From: Halomonas socia
Lineage (GTDB): Bacteria > Pseudomonadota > Gammaproteobacteria > Pseudomonadales > Halomonadaceae
Length of the DNA: 64,000 nt
Assembly: GCF_010977575.1 (NCBI RefSeq)
Contig: NZ_CP048812.1
Coordinates: 1,612,001 to 1,676,000 of the forward strand
Direction of reading: 5' to 3'
The translations under genes were made by a program, and so were the position numbers. Below, piece after piece: positions 34,112 to 42,837 of the stretch. The notes beneath the pieces were generated by a model, which saw nothing but the letters and a program-made list of their open reading frames with translations, had not been told where the DNA came from and searched no databases. The first letter of the stretch is position 1. Every line of letters begins with the position of its first letter.

Positions 34112-34167
34112 GGGGTCTCCCCATGGAGAGTAGCGAAGCGCCGCCCGGGACATCGTCAGGCACTTAT
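34112..34167 (+). pseudogene. Truncated copy of the 5S rRNA 3' end
   Basis: Repeats GGGGTCTCCCCATG, GAGAGTAG and CATCGTCAGGCACTTAT from the end of 5S, with about 17 extra bases (CGAAGCGCCGCCCGGGA) between them. It lies between two terminators. A remnant of a second rrf or of recombination. Confidence 0.8.
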
Positions 34168-34170
34168 TTA

Positions 34171-34203
34171 GAAGCCCCGGCCATTGGTCGGGGCTTCGTC
34201 GTT
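34171..34203 (+). terminator. Second distal hairpin after the rrn operon
   Basis: GAAGCCCCG/CGGGGCTTC stem extended by GCC/GGT, ATT loop, then GTCGTTT. Follows the truncated 5S copy. Confidence 0.65.
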
Positions 34204-34224
34204 TGGGGGTCTCCCATCCTCATT

Positions 34225-34257
34225 CAACACCCCAGCCTCCTAGAGGCTGGGGTGTTG
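34225..34257 (-). terminator. Terminator of hisC
   Basis: Perfect 15-bp stem CAACACCCCAGCCTC/GAGGCTGGGGTGTTG with a 3-base loop just after the hisC stop. No long T run on either side; it may act for both directions. Confidence 0.65.
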
Positions 34258-34269
34258 GCGTTTGAGGCG

Positions 34270-35334
34270 TCAGCCCGGCTGGCGGCAGAGCCCTTCGAGG
34301 GCTTCGATCAGGCTGTCCATCTCATCGTCGGTACCGATGGAGATACGCATGAAGTCGCGCAGTGCCTCGGTGTTGAAGTGTCTGACCAGGATGGCGCGCT
34401 CACGCAGTCCGGCGAATAGCTGGGCGGCGTCGACCTGGGGGTGGCGAGCGAGCACGAAATTGGCCTGGGAGGGCAGCACCTCGAAGCCTAGCTCGCTCAG
34501 GCGTCGACGGGTGCGCTCGCGGGTGGTGATAACTTTCTCGCGGCACGCCTCGAAGTGCTCGGTGTCCTGCAGGGCGGCGACGCCGGCGGCATTGGCGATG
34601 CTATCGATGGGGTAGGAGTTGAACGAGTTCTTGATGCGCTCCAGGCCCTCGATGAGCTCGCGGGAGCCGATGGCATAGCCGAGCCTGAGGCCGGCCAGGC
34701 TGCGTGACTTGGAGAAGGTGCCGGTCACCAGCAGGTTGGGATAGCGGGATACCAGCGGGACGGCGCTCTCTCCGCCAAAGTCGACATAGGCTTCATCCAC
34801 CAGTACCACGCAGTCACGGACACGCTCGAGCAGTGCGGCGATCGCCTCGCGACCGTGGCCGTGGCCGGTCGGTGCATTGGGGTTGGCGAAGATCACGCCG
34901 CCGCTGTCGGCACTGAAGGCTTCCAGCGGCACCTGCCATTCGTCGCCCAGCGCCAGGGTGCGGTAGTCGATGCCGTACAGGCGGCAGTAGACCGGGTAAA
35001 AACTGTAGGTGATGGCCGGCATCGCCAGTGGCTTGTCCTGGCAGAAGAAGGCCTGGAAGGCCAGCGCCAGTACCTCGTCGGAGCCGTTGCCAACGAACAC
35101 TTGGTCGAGTTCGACGCCGTGGGCCTCAGCCAGCGTCTGACGTAGGGCAGTGGCCTCGGGGTCGGGATAGAGGCGCAGGTGATCGACGGGGTAGTCACGT
35201 AGAGCCTGCTCGACGCCGGGCGCGGGCGGGTAAGGGTTCTCGTTGGTGTTCAGCTTGATCAGCTGCTCGCGCGGCTGCTCGCCGGGTACGTAGGGGGTCA
35301 GCTCCCGGACGATCGGGCTCCAGAACTTGCTCAT
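34270..35334 (-). CDS. hisC: Histidinol-phosphate aminotransferase
   Basis: 354 residues from MSKFWSPIVRELTPYVPGEQP at 35334. Converts imidazole acetol-phosphate to histidinol phosphate. LNTNENPYPP, GNGSDEVL, ANPNAPTG, VDEAYVDF and the PLP lysine in TGTFSKSRSLAGLRLG are all present. It stands apart from the hisBHAF cluster 10 kb away. Aromatic amino acids are possible alternative substrates for HisC2-type enzymes. Confidence 0.94.
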   Translation of the reverse strand: MSKFWSPIVRELTPYVPGEQPREQLIKLNTNENPYPPAPGVEQALRDYPVDHLRLYPDPEATALRQTLAEAHGVELDQVFVGNGSDEVLALAFQAFFCQDKPLAMPAITYSFYPVYCRLYGIDYRTLALGDEWQVPLEAFSADSGGVIFANPNAPTGHGHGREAIAALLERVRDCVVLVDEAYVDFGGESAVPLVSRYPNLLVTGTFSKSRSLAGLRLGYAIGSRELIEGLERIKNSFNSYPIDSIANAAGVAALQDTEHFEACREKVITTRERTRRRLSELGFEVLPSQANFVLARHPQVDAAQLFAGLRERAILVRHFNTEALRDFMRISIGTDDEMDSLIEALEGLCRQPG

Positions 35335-35461
35335 GGTCACTCGCATAGACAGGGGGCGCATGGGCGCCTGTGGATAGCACTTTGGTCATGGTGACGCGGC
35401 CTCGGGCGCAGCGCAAGCGCCGGCCATGCTAGGCTGTGCCGCTCTGCACAGGGATCGCTCG

Positions 35462-36346
35462 ATGATTGCTCAAATTCTCGCCACGCTGCTGCCGGTGTTT
35501 TTGATTGCTGGCTGCGGAACGCTGTATGGACGCTTCCGCACCCCGGACATTCGAGGGCTCAACACGCTCAACATGGAGCTGTTTGTCCCGATGCTGGTGT
35601 TTGCGGTACTCGCCGACGGGCAGGCGCCGCTGGAAGAGTATGCCGGCCTTGCTGCGGCGGCAGCCATCGTGGTGCTGGGCTCGGGGCTGCTACTGTGGCC
35701 GTTGGTCAAGTGGCTGCGCCTCGAGCCCAAGACCTTCCTGCCGCCGATGATGTTCAACAACTCCGGCAACATGGGGATCCCGCTACTGGTACTGGCCTTC
35801 GGTGAGGCGGCGCTGCCCGCGGCGGTGGTGGTATTTATCGTCGAGATGCTGCTGCATTTCTCGGTGGGGCTGTACATGCTCAATCCGCGCACGCCGATGT
35901 GGCGGCTGCTGCGTATGCCGATCGTATTGGCCAGCATCGCCGGCCTGGCGGTCAACCTCAGCGGCGTGGTGCTGCCTGGCTGGCTGCTGGAGGCGCTGCA
36001 CATGCTGGGCAACGTGTGCATTCCGCTGATGCTGTTCGCCCTAGGCGTGCGCATGCTCGATATCGACTTCGGCGATTGGAAGACCGGAGCGCTGGGGGCG
36101 GTGCTGTGCCCACTATCAGGCTTGATTATCGCCGCACCGCTGGTCTGGCTATTCGACCTGACCGGCCTGCAGGCGGCGACGCTATGGGTATTTGCCGCCC
36201 TGCCGCCGGCGGTACTCAACTACCTGGTCGCCGAACAGTATCGCCAGGAGCCGCACAAGGTGGCCTCGCTGGTGTTGATTGGTAACCTGGGCAGCCTGGT
36301 GGTGATGCCGATCGTGCTGGGATTGGTGTTCGCCTACGGTGGGTGA
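35462..36346 (+). CDS. AEC family transporter (auxin efflux carrier type)
   Basis: 294 residues, hydrophobic throughout, with about ten membrane segments in two inverted halves. Starts MIAQILATLLPVFLIAGCG; family landmarks are NTLNMELFVPML, MMFNNSGNMGIPL (first half) and LPPAVLNYLVAEQY (second half). Bacterial members move small organic acids such as malate or malonate; the substrate here is open. Alone between hisC and the ene-reductase. Confidence 0.9.
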   Translation: MIAQILATLLPVFLIAGCGTLYGRFRTPDIRGLNTLNMELFVPMLVFAVLADGQAPLEEYAGLAAAAAIVVLGSGLLLWPLVKWLRLEPKTFLPPMMFNNSGNMGIPLLVLAFGEAALPAAVVVFIVEMLLHFSVGLYMLNPRTPMWRLLRMPIVLASIAGLAVNLSGVVLPGWLLEALHMLGNVCIPLMLFALGVRMLDIDFGDWKTGALGAVLCPLSGLIIAAPLVWLFDLTGLQAATLWVFAALPPAVLNYLVAEQYRQEPHKVASLVLIGNLGSLVVMPIVLGLVFAYGG

Positions 36347-36419
36347 GTGAACCGAGGTCTTGATTAGCCCTCTAACGATCTCCATCTATGCAGGCACACG
36401 CTCACTACAGGGAATCACG

Positions 36420-37529
36420 ATGGCCTATTCGACCTTGTTGTCGCCACTGACTGTTGGCAGCCTCCAACTGCCCAACCGGGTGATCATGGCGCCGCTGACC
36501 CGGTCACGCACCCCGGACGGCGTGCCCGGCAAGCTGCAGCAGCGCTACTATGCCCAGCGCGCCAGTGCCGGGTTGATCATCAGCGAAGCCACCAATATCT
36601 CGCCCACCGCCCGCGGCTATGTCTATACCCCGGGTATCTGGAGCGATGAGCAGGTGCTCGGCTGGAAGGGGGTGGTCGATGCCGTGCACCGCGAGGGTGG
36701 CCGTATCGCCCTGCAGCTGTGGCACGTCGGCCGGATTTCCCACGAGTCGGTACAGTCCGACGGCCAGGTGCCGGTGGCGCCCAGCGCGCTGCGCGCCGAA
36801 GGCGCCAATTGCTTTATCGAGTTCGAGGACGGCAGCGCTGGCCAGCATCCGACCAGCACACCGCGCGCACTGGAGACCGACGAGCTGCCGGCGATCATCG
36901 CCGACTATCGCCATGCGGCTCAGAACGCCAAGCGCGCCGGCTTCGATATGGTCGAGGTTCACGCCGCCAACGCCTACCTGCTGCAGCAGTTCATGGCCAC
37001 CGGCAGCAACCACCGCAATGATCGCTACGGTGGCAGCGTGGTCAACCGCGCGCGGCTGGTCCTGGAAGTGGTCGATGCGGTTTGCGAGGTGATGGGCGCC
37101 GGTCGTGTGGGTATTCGTCTATCGCCGTTCATCGAGATCTTCGGGCTCCAGGACGATGAGCCCCAGGCGATGAGCGACTATCTGGCCGAGCAGCTGTCGC
37201 GCCGTGGCATCGCCTATGTGCATATCAACGAGCCGAACTGGACCGGTGAGGGGCCGCAACTGACCAATGCGTTCCGGCGCGGGCTACGCAAGCGCTTCAG
37301 CGGCAGCCTGATCTATTGTGGCCACTATACTGCGTCGCGCGCGGAGACGTTGATCAGCGAAGGCCTGGGCGATGCCGCGGCCTTCGGGAGGCCGTATATT
37401 GCCAATCCCGATCTGGCCGAGCGCTTTGCCGAGGACGCCGAACTCAATCAGCCGGACCCGGCGACCTTCTACGGTGGCGGTAGCGAAGGTTATACCGACT
37501 ATCCGCGGCTGGCCGAAGCCACCGCTTGA
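36420..37529 (+). CDS. Alkene reductase, Old Yellow Enzyme family
   Basis: 369 residues. FMN-dependent NAD(P)H reductase of activated alkenes, nitro compounds and nitrate esters (NemA type). APLTRSRTPDG near the N-terminus, ALQLWHVGRISH, the catalytic EVHAANAYLLQQFM (His-x-x-Asn pair), NHRNDRYGGS and GRPYIANPDL. Weak ribosome site (AGGGA). No NemR-type repressor lies beside it. Confidence 0.95.
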   Translation: MAYSTLLSPLTVGSLQLPNRVIMAPLTRSRTPDGVPGKLQQRYYAQRASAGLIISEATNISPTARGYVYTPGIWSDEQVLGWKGVVDAVHREGGRIALQLWHVGRISHESVQSDGQVPVAPSALRAEGANCFIEFEDGSAGQHPTSTPRALETDELPAIIADYRHAAQNAKRAGFDMVEVHAANAYLLQQFMATGSNHRNDRYGGSVVNRARLVLEVVDAVCEVMGAGRVGIRLSPFIEIFGLQDDEPQAMSDYLAEQLSRRGIAYVHINEPNWTGEGPQLTNAFRRGLRKRFSGSLIYCGHYTASRAETLISEGLGDAAAFGRPYIANPDLAERFAEDAELNQPDPATFYGGGSEGYTDYPRLAEATA

Positions 37530-37634
37530 ACATGGCAGGCGCGCGGAACTGTCCGCGCGGCGTGCTTGTCGGTTATGCTGTGATGTAGTGGTCGCGGTTC
37601 GCGACACTTAGGCCCAATGGTTAGGAGGACTCTC

Positions 37635-38084
37635 ATGCGAATCAGGACGTTGCTGGCCGGTTCCGCCGTGCTTGCCGTAATGGCGGGCTGTGCCGCCGGC
37701 CCGACGGAAGGCCCGGCACCGGATATGGCCGCAGATGGGGAAGCGGTCTACCAAGGTACGCTCCCTTGCCGTAACTGTGCGGGCATCGATATTGACGTGC
37801 GGATGATGGGTGATGAACAGAGCGCCGACGAGGAGCGTACCTTCGCCCTCGAGGCTAGTTATCGCGAGCATCCCCAGGACCCGCCCAGCGAGAACTACAC
37901 AGGTAATTGGGAAGTCCTCAGCGGTAGTGCCGATGATCCCAACGCCACCGTCTACGAGCTGACACCGGATAATGAAGGGCAGATCTACTACTTCCTGCGC
38001 GTGGATGACACCATCCTGGAACTGATCGACCCCGAGCGTCGGCGCTTCGAGAATAACGACATGTTGCAGCTTCAGCGTCAGTAA
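37635..38084 (+). CDS. NlpE N-terminal-like lipoprotein
   Basis: 149 residues from MRIRTLLAGSAVLAVMAGC. Lipobox VMAGC gives an N-terminal lipidated Cys with no retention Asp at +2. The domain starts YQGTLPCRNCAGIDIDVRM with CxxC, as in the copper/surface-sensing NlpE N-terminal domain, here without the C-terminal domain. Likely an envelope stress or copper-related lipoprotein. Confidence 0.87.
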   Translation: MRIRTLLAGSAVLAVMAGCAAGPTEGPAPDMAADGEAVYQGTLPCRNCAGIDIDVRMMGDEQSADEERTFALEASYREHPQDPPSENYTGNWEVLSGSADDPNATVYELTPDNEGQIYYFLRVDDTILELIDPERRRFENNDMLQLQRQ

Positions 38085-38104
38085 GTGACGCCTCAGCAGC
38101 TCGT

Positions 38105-38130
38105 GCGGGGCGGCCTTCGGGCCGCCCCGC
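38105..38130 (+). terminator. Terminator after the NlpE-like gene
   Basis: GCGGGGCGGCC-TTCG-GGCCGCCCCGC, an 11-bp stem with a stable TTCG loop. Confidence 0.75.
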
Positions 38131-38199
38131 TGCGTTTCGGGAGTCGGCGCCGTGGGCCCTGGCTGCTAGAATGCTCCTTCGTTTGCGTGGGATGCCAAC

Positions 38200-39579
38200 A
38201 TGGCCAAGGCGAAGAGTGCGTTCGTATGCACCGAATGCGGTGCCGAGTACAGCAAGTGGCAGGGCCAGTGCTCGAGTTGCCGTGAATGGAACACCTTGAG
38301 TGAGGTGCGACTGGCAGCGGCGCGTCCCGGCGCCGGTGCCGCGCCCTCGACCACTGGCCGCAGCGGCTACGCTGGGATCGTGTCCCGCGAGGTGATCGAT
38401 CTGGCGGCGGTGGACCTCAGTGAAGTGCCGCGCTTCTCGTCGACCTTCGGCGAGTTCGATCGCGTGCTCGGCGGTGGCCTGGTGCCGGGCTCGGCGGTGC
38501 TGCTCGGCGGCCACCCGGGAGCCGGCAAGTCGACCCTGCTGCTGCAGACCGCCTGCAAGCTGGCGCAGCAAAAGCTGGCCCTGTACGTCACCGGCGAAGA
38601 GTCGCTGTCGCAGGTGGCGATGCGCGCCCACCGCCTGCAGTTGCCTACCCAGGGGTTGAAGATGCTGGCTGAGACCAGCGTCGAGACGATCCTCGCCGTC
38701 GCCGAGCGTGAACGCCCCGAGGTGCTGATCATCGACTCGATCCAGACCATGCACCTCGACGATATCGCCTCGGCGCCGGGCGGCGTGGCCCAGGTGCGCG
38801 AATCCGCCGCGGCGCTGACCCGTTTCGCCAAGCAGTCCAACACCGTGCTGCTGTTGGTTGGCCACGTCACCAAGGACGGCTCGCTGGCCGGTCCCAAGGT
38901 GCTGGAGCATATGATCGACGCCTCGTTGCTGCTCGAGGGCGGCGCCGACTCGCGTTTCCGCACCCTGCGCGGCCAGAAGAACCGCTTCGGCGCGGTCAAC
39001 GAGCTGGGCGTGTTCGCGATGCTCGAGCACGGCCTCAAGGAGGTCAAGAATCCCAGCGCGATCTTCCTGTCACGCAGCGAGGAGCAGAGCTCGGGCAGCC
39101 TGGTGATGGTGGTCTGGGAGGGCACCCGGCCGATCCTGGTCGAGGTGCAGGCGCTGCTCGACGACTCGGCGCTGGGCAATCCGCGCCGCGTGGCGGTGGG
39201 CCTCGATCCCAATCGCCTGGCGATGCTGCTGGCGGTGCTGCATCGCCATGGCGGCCTGTTCACCGGTGACCAGGACGTGTTCCTCAACGTGGTCGGCGGG
39301 GTCAAGGTGCTCGAGACCAGCGCCGACCTGGCGGTACTGCTGGCGGTGGTGTCGAGCCTGCAGAGCCGCCCGCTGCCCCGCGAACTGGTGGTGTTCGGCG
39401 AGGTCGGCCTGTCCGGTGAGATTCGCCCGGTGCCGAGCGGTCAGGAGCGTATCGTCGAGGCCGCCAAGCACGGCTTTACCCGCGCCATCGTACCGCGCGG
39501 CAATGCCCCCAAGAGCTCGCCGCCGGGCATGCAGGTGATCGCCGTAGACAAGCTCGCCGAAGCGATCGAGGCGCTGTAA
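38200..39579 (+). CDS. radA: DNA repair protein RadA
   Basis: 459 residues. N-terminal zinc finger CTECGAEYSKWQGQCSSC, RecA-like ATPase with Walker A GGHPGAGKST, the RadA-specific KNRFG motif and a C-terminal Lon-protease-like domain (GEVGLSGEIRPV). Processes branched recombination intermediates. No overlap with neighbours. Confidence 0.97.
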   Translation: MAKAKSAFVCTECGAEYSKWQGQCSSCREWNTLSEVRLAAARPGAGAAPSTTGRSGYAGIVSREVIDLAAVDLSEVPRFSSTFGEFDRVLGGGLVPGSAVLLGGHPGAGKSTLLLQTACKLAQQKLALYVTGEESLSQVAMRAHRLQLPTQGLKMLAETSVETILAVAERERPEVLIIDSIQTMHLDDIASAPGGVAQVRESAAALTRFAKQSNTVLLLVGHVTKDGSLAGPKVLEHMIDASLLLEGGADSRFRTLRGQKNRFGAVNELGVFAMLEHGLKEVKNPSAIFLSRSEEQSSGSLVMVVWEGTRPILVEVQALLDDSALGNPRRVAVGLDPNRLAMLLAVLHRHGGLFTGDQDVFLNVVGGVKVLETSADLAVLLAVVSSLQSRPLPRELVVFGEVGLSGEIRPVPSGQERIVEAAKHGFTRAIVPRGNAPKSSPPGMQVIAVDKLAEAIEAL

Positions 39580-39625
39580 TGCCGTCAGCTAGACTCAATT
39601 CAATGACTGCCGCAAGGAGAGCTCG

Positions 39626-40663
39626 ATGAGTGCCATTCGTCTGACCCAGTACAGCCACGGTGCCGGCTGCGGCTGCAAGATCGCCCCCGATGTGCTCGAC
39701 AGCATTCTCGCCAAGGCTGGCCCCGGCGCCGGCCACAAGCGGCTGATCGTCGGCAACCAGGGGCGCGAGGACGCCGCCGTCTACGATCTGGGCGACGGCC
39801 GCGGGATGATCGCCACCACCGACTTCTTCATGCCGATCGTCGATGATCCCTTCGACTTCGGCCGCATCGCCGCCACCAATGCCATCAGCGACGTCTATGC
39901 CATGGGCGGCACGCCGGTGATGGCGCTGGGCATCCTCGGCTGGCCCCTCGACAAGCTGGGTGCCGACATCGCCGGTGACGTGGTGGCCGGGGCCCAGGCG
40001 GTGTGCCGCGAGCTGGGCCTGGCGCTGGCCGGCGGCCACTCCATCGATGCCCCGGAGCCGATCTTCGGCCTGGCAGTCAACGGCCTGGTCGACCTCAAGC
40101 ATCTCAAACTCAACAACGCCGCCAAGCCTGGTGACCTGCTCTACCTGACCAAGCCGCTGGGTGTCGGCATGCTGACCACCGCCGAGAAGCGCGGGCTGCT
40201 CGAGGCCGGCCATCAGGGCCTGGCCCGCGAGACCATGCTCAAGGCCAATGACATCGGCGTGGCGCTGGCCAAGGTCGAGGGCGTGCACGCCATGACCGAT
40301 GTCACCGGCTTCGGCCTGGCCGGCCACCTGGCCGAGGTGTGTGCCGCCAGCGGCGTGGCCGCGCGGATCGACTTCAAGCAACTGCCGCGCCTGGCCGAGG
40401 CCGAAGCCTACCGCCGCCAGGGCGCGGTGCCGGGCGGCAGCGCACGCAACCGCCAGGCGCTGGGTGAAAGTCTGCCGGCGATGGACGAGGCGCACTGGCA
40501 GTGGCTATGCGACCCGCAGACCTCCGGCGGCCTGCTGCTCTCCGTACACCCCTCCTGGGAGGACGACGTCGAGCGCATCGGTCGCGCCCACGGCATCGAA
40601 CTGCAGCCGTTTGGCGAGATGGTCAAGGCCGACGGCCCAGTACTGATTCGGGTGAGTGGATGA
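39626..40663 (+). CDS. selD: Selenide, water dikinase
   Basis: 345 residues with AAGGAGA upstream. Makes selenophosphate from selenide and ATP. The active residue in YSHGAGCGCKI is Cys, not selenocysteine; Lys follows two residues later. FFMPIVDDPFDFGRIAATNAISDVYAMGG is clearly SelD. It overlaps selU by four bases (ATGA), so selenophosphate is made next to its tRNA-modifying user. Confidence 0.97.
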   Translation: MSAIRLTQYSHGAGCGCKIAPDVLDSILAKAGPGAGHKRLIVGNQGREDAAVYDLGDGRGMIATTDFFMPIVDDPFDFGRIAATNAISDVYAMGGTPVMALGILGWPLDKLGADIAGDVVAGAQAVCRELGLALAGGHSIDAPEPIFGLAVNGLVDLKHLKLNNAAKPGDLLYLTKPLGVGMLTTAEKRGLLEAGHQGLARETMLKANDIGVALAKVEGVHAMTDVTGFGLAGHLAEVCAASGVAARIDFKQLPRLAEAEAYRRQGAVPGGSARNRQALGESLPAMDEAHWQWLCDPQTSGGLLLSVHPSWEDDVERIGRAHGIELQPFGEMVKADGPVLIRVSG

Positions 40664-41781
40664 GCGAGCTGCCGCAGGTCGCCCCCGACCTGGCCTTGCT
40701 GAGCGAGGGCCGTACGCTGATCGACGTGCGCGCCCCGGTAGAGTTTGCCCAGGGCGCCCTGCCCGGTGCCGTCAACCTGCCGCTGATGGATGACGAGGAG
40801 CGCCGCCGGGTGGGTATCGCCTACAAGCAGCATGGCCAGGCAAGCGCCATCACGCTGGGCCAGCAGCTGGTCAGCGGTAGCCTCAAGACGAGCCGCGTCG
40901 AGGCCTGGCAGCGGCTGCTGGCCAGGCACCCGGACGCCATCGTCTACTGCTTCCGCGGTGGGCTGCGTTCCCAGGTGGCGCAGCAGTGGCTGGCCGAGGC
41001 CGGCCAGCAGCGGCCGCGCATCCGCGGCGGCTGGAAGGCCATGCGCCAGGCGCTGTGCGCACGCATCGATGCTGCCGCCGAGCAGCCGCTGTTGGTCGTA
41101 GGTGGCCTGACCGGCTGCGCCAAGACCTCGCTGATCCAGCGCCTGCCCGGCGGTCTGGACCTGGAAGCATGCGCGCGGCACAAGGGCTCGGCGTTCGGAC
41201 GCCATCCGCTGCAGTCGCCCTCGCAGATCGACTTCGAACACGACATGGGCCGCCGGCTGCTGGCGCTACCGGGGCCGCTGGTGGTGGAAGACGAGTCGCG
41301 CCATATCGGTGCGGTCAATGTGCCGCTGACGTTCTGGCATGCCATGCAGCAGGCGCCACGGATTCGCGTCGAGATGCCGCTGGACTGGCGGCTGGCGCAG
41401 ATTCGCAAGGATTACATCGATGACCTGTGGGAGGTATATCGCTCGCAGTTCGGCGAGTGGCTGGGCTGGACGCTGATGCGCAAGCAACTGGTCTCGTCGC
41501 TGGCGCGACTCGCCAAGCGGCTCGGTAGCGCCCGGCTAGCGCGGCTACAGCGCCTGCAGCAGCTGGCCTTCCGCGAACATGCCCGCGGCGACCGCCAGGC
41601 CCACGAGGCGTGGCTGGCGCCGCTGCTCACCGAGTACTATGACCCCATGTACCGCCACCAGTTGGAGAAGGGCGAGCAGGACTTTCTCCACGTTGGCGAC
41701 TGGGACAGCTGCCTGGCCGCGGCCCGCGACTGGTCAGCCAGGTACGCTGCGCAGCCAGTCGAGCAGCACGCGGTCGAGTAG
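40660..41781 (+). CDS. selU: tRNA 2-selenouridine synthase
   Basis: 373 residues from MSELPQVAPDLALL. N-terminal rhodanese domain with the catalytic Cys in YCFRGGLRSQ, then a P-loop domain GGLTGCAKTSL. It replaces sulfur by selenium at the wobble uridine of tRNA-Lys, -Glu and -Gln. The P-loop has Ala where Gly usually precedes Lys in a Walker A motif. Coupled to selD. The last 48 bases overlap the convergent amidotransferase-like gene. Confidence 0.95.
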   Translation: MSELPQVAPDLALLSEGRTLIDVRAPVEFAQGALPGAVNLPLMDDEERRRVGIAYKQHGQASAITLGQQLVSGSLKTSRVEAWQRLLARHPDAIVYCFRGGLRSQVAQQWLAEAGQQRPRIRGGWKAMRQALCARIDAAAEQPLLVVGGLTGCAKTSLIQRLPGGLDLEACARHKGSAFGRHPLQSPSQIDFEHDMGRRLLALPGPLVVEDESRHIGAVNVPLTFWHAMQQAPRIRVEMPLDWRLAQIRKDYIDDLWEVYRSQFGEWLGWTLMRKQLVSSLARLAKRLGSARLARLQRLQQLAFREHARGDRQAHEAWLAPLLTEYYDPMYRHQLEKGEQDFLHVGDWDSCLAAARDWSARYAAQPVEQHAVE

Positions 41782-42426
41782 CGAGGCGAGCTGGTCGAAG
41801 CGCCGCGGTTCGCCGAGGATCTCGTCGCGGGGCTGGACGAAACGCTGATTGGCGACGGCTGCCATCCCGGGCTGTGCGTCGAGATGTGCACGCACGCTGG
41901 GTTCGGTGGCTTCGAGGTGGCACTGCAGCGCTACCACCCGGCCGCCGTCCCAGCTAAAGCCTTGCACCGGGCTGGCGGCGCTGGCGCCTAGCGGTAGCGC
42001 GCCTTCGGGGAGGCCGAAGATGTCGCGGTGGCACATGAAGGCCTCGAACTGCTCGGGCAGGTCGAACGGGCTGTCCTCGGCCAGGGTGATGCGATGAAAG
42101 CCAAGCTCCGGGTAGGTGCCCGGCGAGACGATGGCCCCCAGGCCCTCGGCGATCAGCCCGGCGCCGAAGCCGACGCCGAGCAGCGGCTTGCCGCTCTTCA
42201 GCGCACGCTGGATCAGCTTGCGCTCGCGGCTCAGCCAGTCGGCGTGGGGCGGGGTGAGGTCGAGCGGGGCATCGAGCACGATCAGCGCGTCGCAGTCCTC
42301 GAGTCGCGGCGGCGCCTCGCCCCGGTGCAGCAGGCAGCCGTTGTAGCTGTGACCCATGCCGGTCAGCCAGTCGGCGAGCCGTGCGGGCCCGAGGTGGTCG
42401 GCGTGGTGCAGAAAATAGATGTGCAT
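41734..42426 (-). CDS. Class I glutamine amidotransferase-like protein lacking the nucleophile Cys
   Basis: 230 residues, full length for GMP-synthase-type GATase1 proteins (GuaA-like, YfeJ). The fold is evident (MHIYFLHHADHLGPA, LIVLDAP, GKPLLGVGFGAG, CHRDIF, ALQCHLEATE). The nucleophile elbow normally reads GxCxGxQ; here it is GVGFGAG, with Gly instead of Cys and Gly instead of Gln, while the downstream His and Glu are kept. Glutaminase activity is therefore unlikely. It may be a pseudo-enzyme or binding protein. Confidence 0.85.
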   Translation of the reverse strand: MHIYFLHHADHLGPARLADWLTGMGHSYNGCLLHRGEAPPRLEDCDALIVLDAPLDLTPPHADWLSRERKLIQRALKSGKPLLGVGFGAGLIAEGLGAIVSPGTYPELGFHRITLAEDSPFDLPEQFEAFMCHRDIFGLPEGALPLGASAASPVQGFSWDGGRVVALQCHLEATEPSVRAHLDAQPGMAAVANQRFVQPRDEILGEPRRFDQLASLLDRVLLDWLRSVPG

Positions 42427-42491
42427 ATCGATTCATGATGAACACGCCGCCGCGTGACTGTCCAGCGCCGGCGAGATGATGGAGGTGGCTA

Positions 42492-42788
42492 GTGGCCAAT
42501 GCTGTGCTGCTCGAACAGATTTACACCATCGTCGCGCAGATTCCTGCCGGCCGCGTGACCACCTATGGGCGGGTCGCCAAGATGACCGAGGGCGCCACCC
42601 CGCGCATGGTCGGCTCGGCGATGCGCCATTTGCCCGATGGCCACGGCCTGCCCTGGCATCGCGTGATCAACGCCACGCGCCGCGTAACCGATCACGGTGG
42701 GGCCCAGCGACAGCGCGACAAGCTGCGCGCCGAAGGCGTGGTGTTCGATGCAAGCGGCCGCGTGCCGACTACGCTGCTGTGGCCTTGA
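42492..42788 (+). CDS. Alkyltransferase-like protein (ATL)
   Basis: 98 residues with a GTG start preceded by GGAGGTGG. Same fold as the C-terminal domain of O6-methylguanine-DNA methyltransferase, but the active PCHRV is PWHRVI, so it binds and flags O6-alkylguanine for nucleotide excision repair instead of reversing it. GRVTTYGRVAKM and PRMVGSAMRHLP (helix and Arg finger region) fit. Divergent from the amidotransferase-like gene. Confidence 0.93.
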   Translation: MANAVLLEQIYTIVAQIPAGRVTTYGRVAKMTEGATPRMVGSAMRHLPDGHGLPWHRVINATRRVTDHGGAQRQRDKLRAEGVVFDASGRVPTTLLWP

Positions 42789-42837
42789 GCCCTCTTTTCG
42801 TACACCCTGGCCGTGATCGCTACCCCAAGGAGATACC

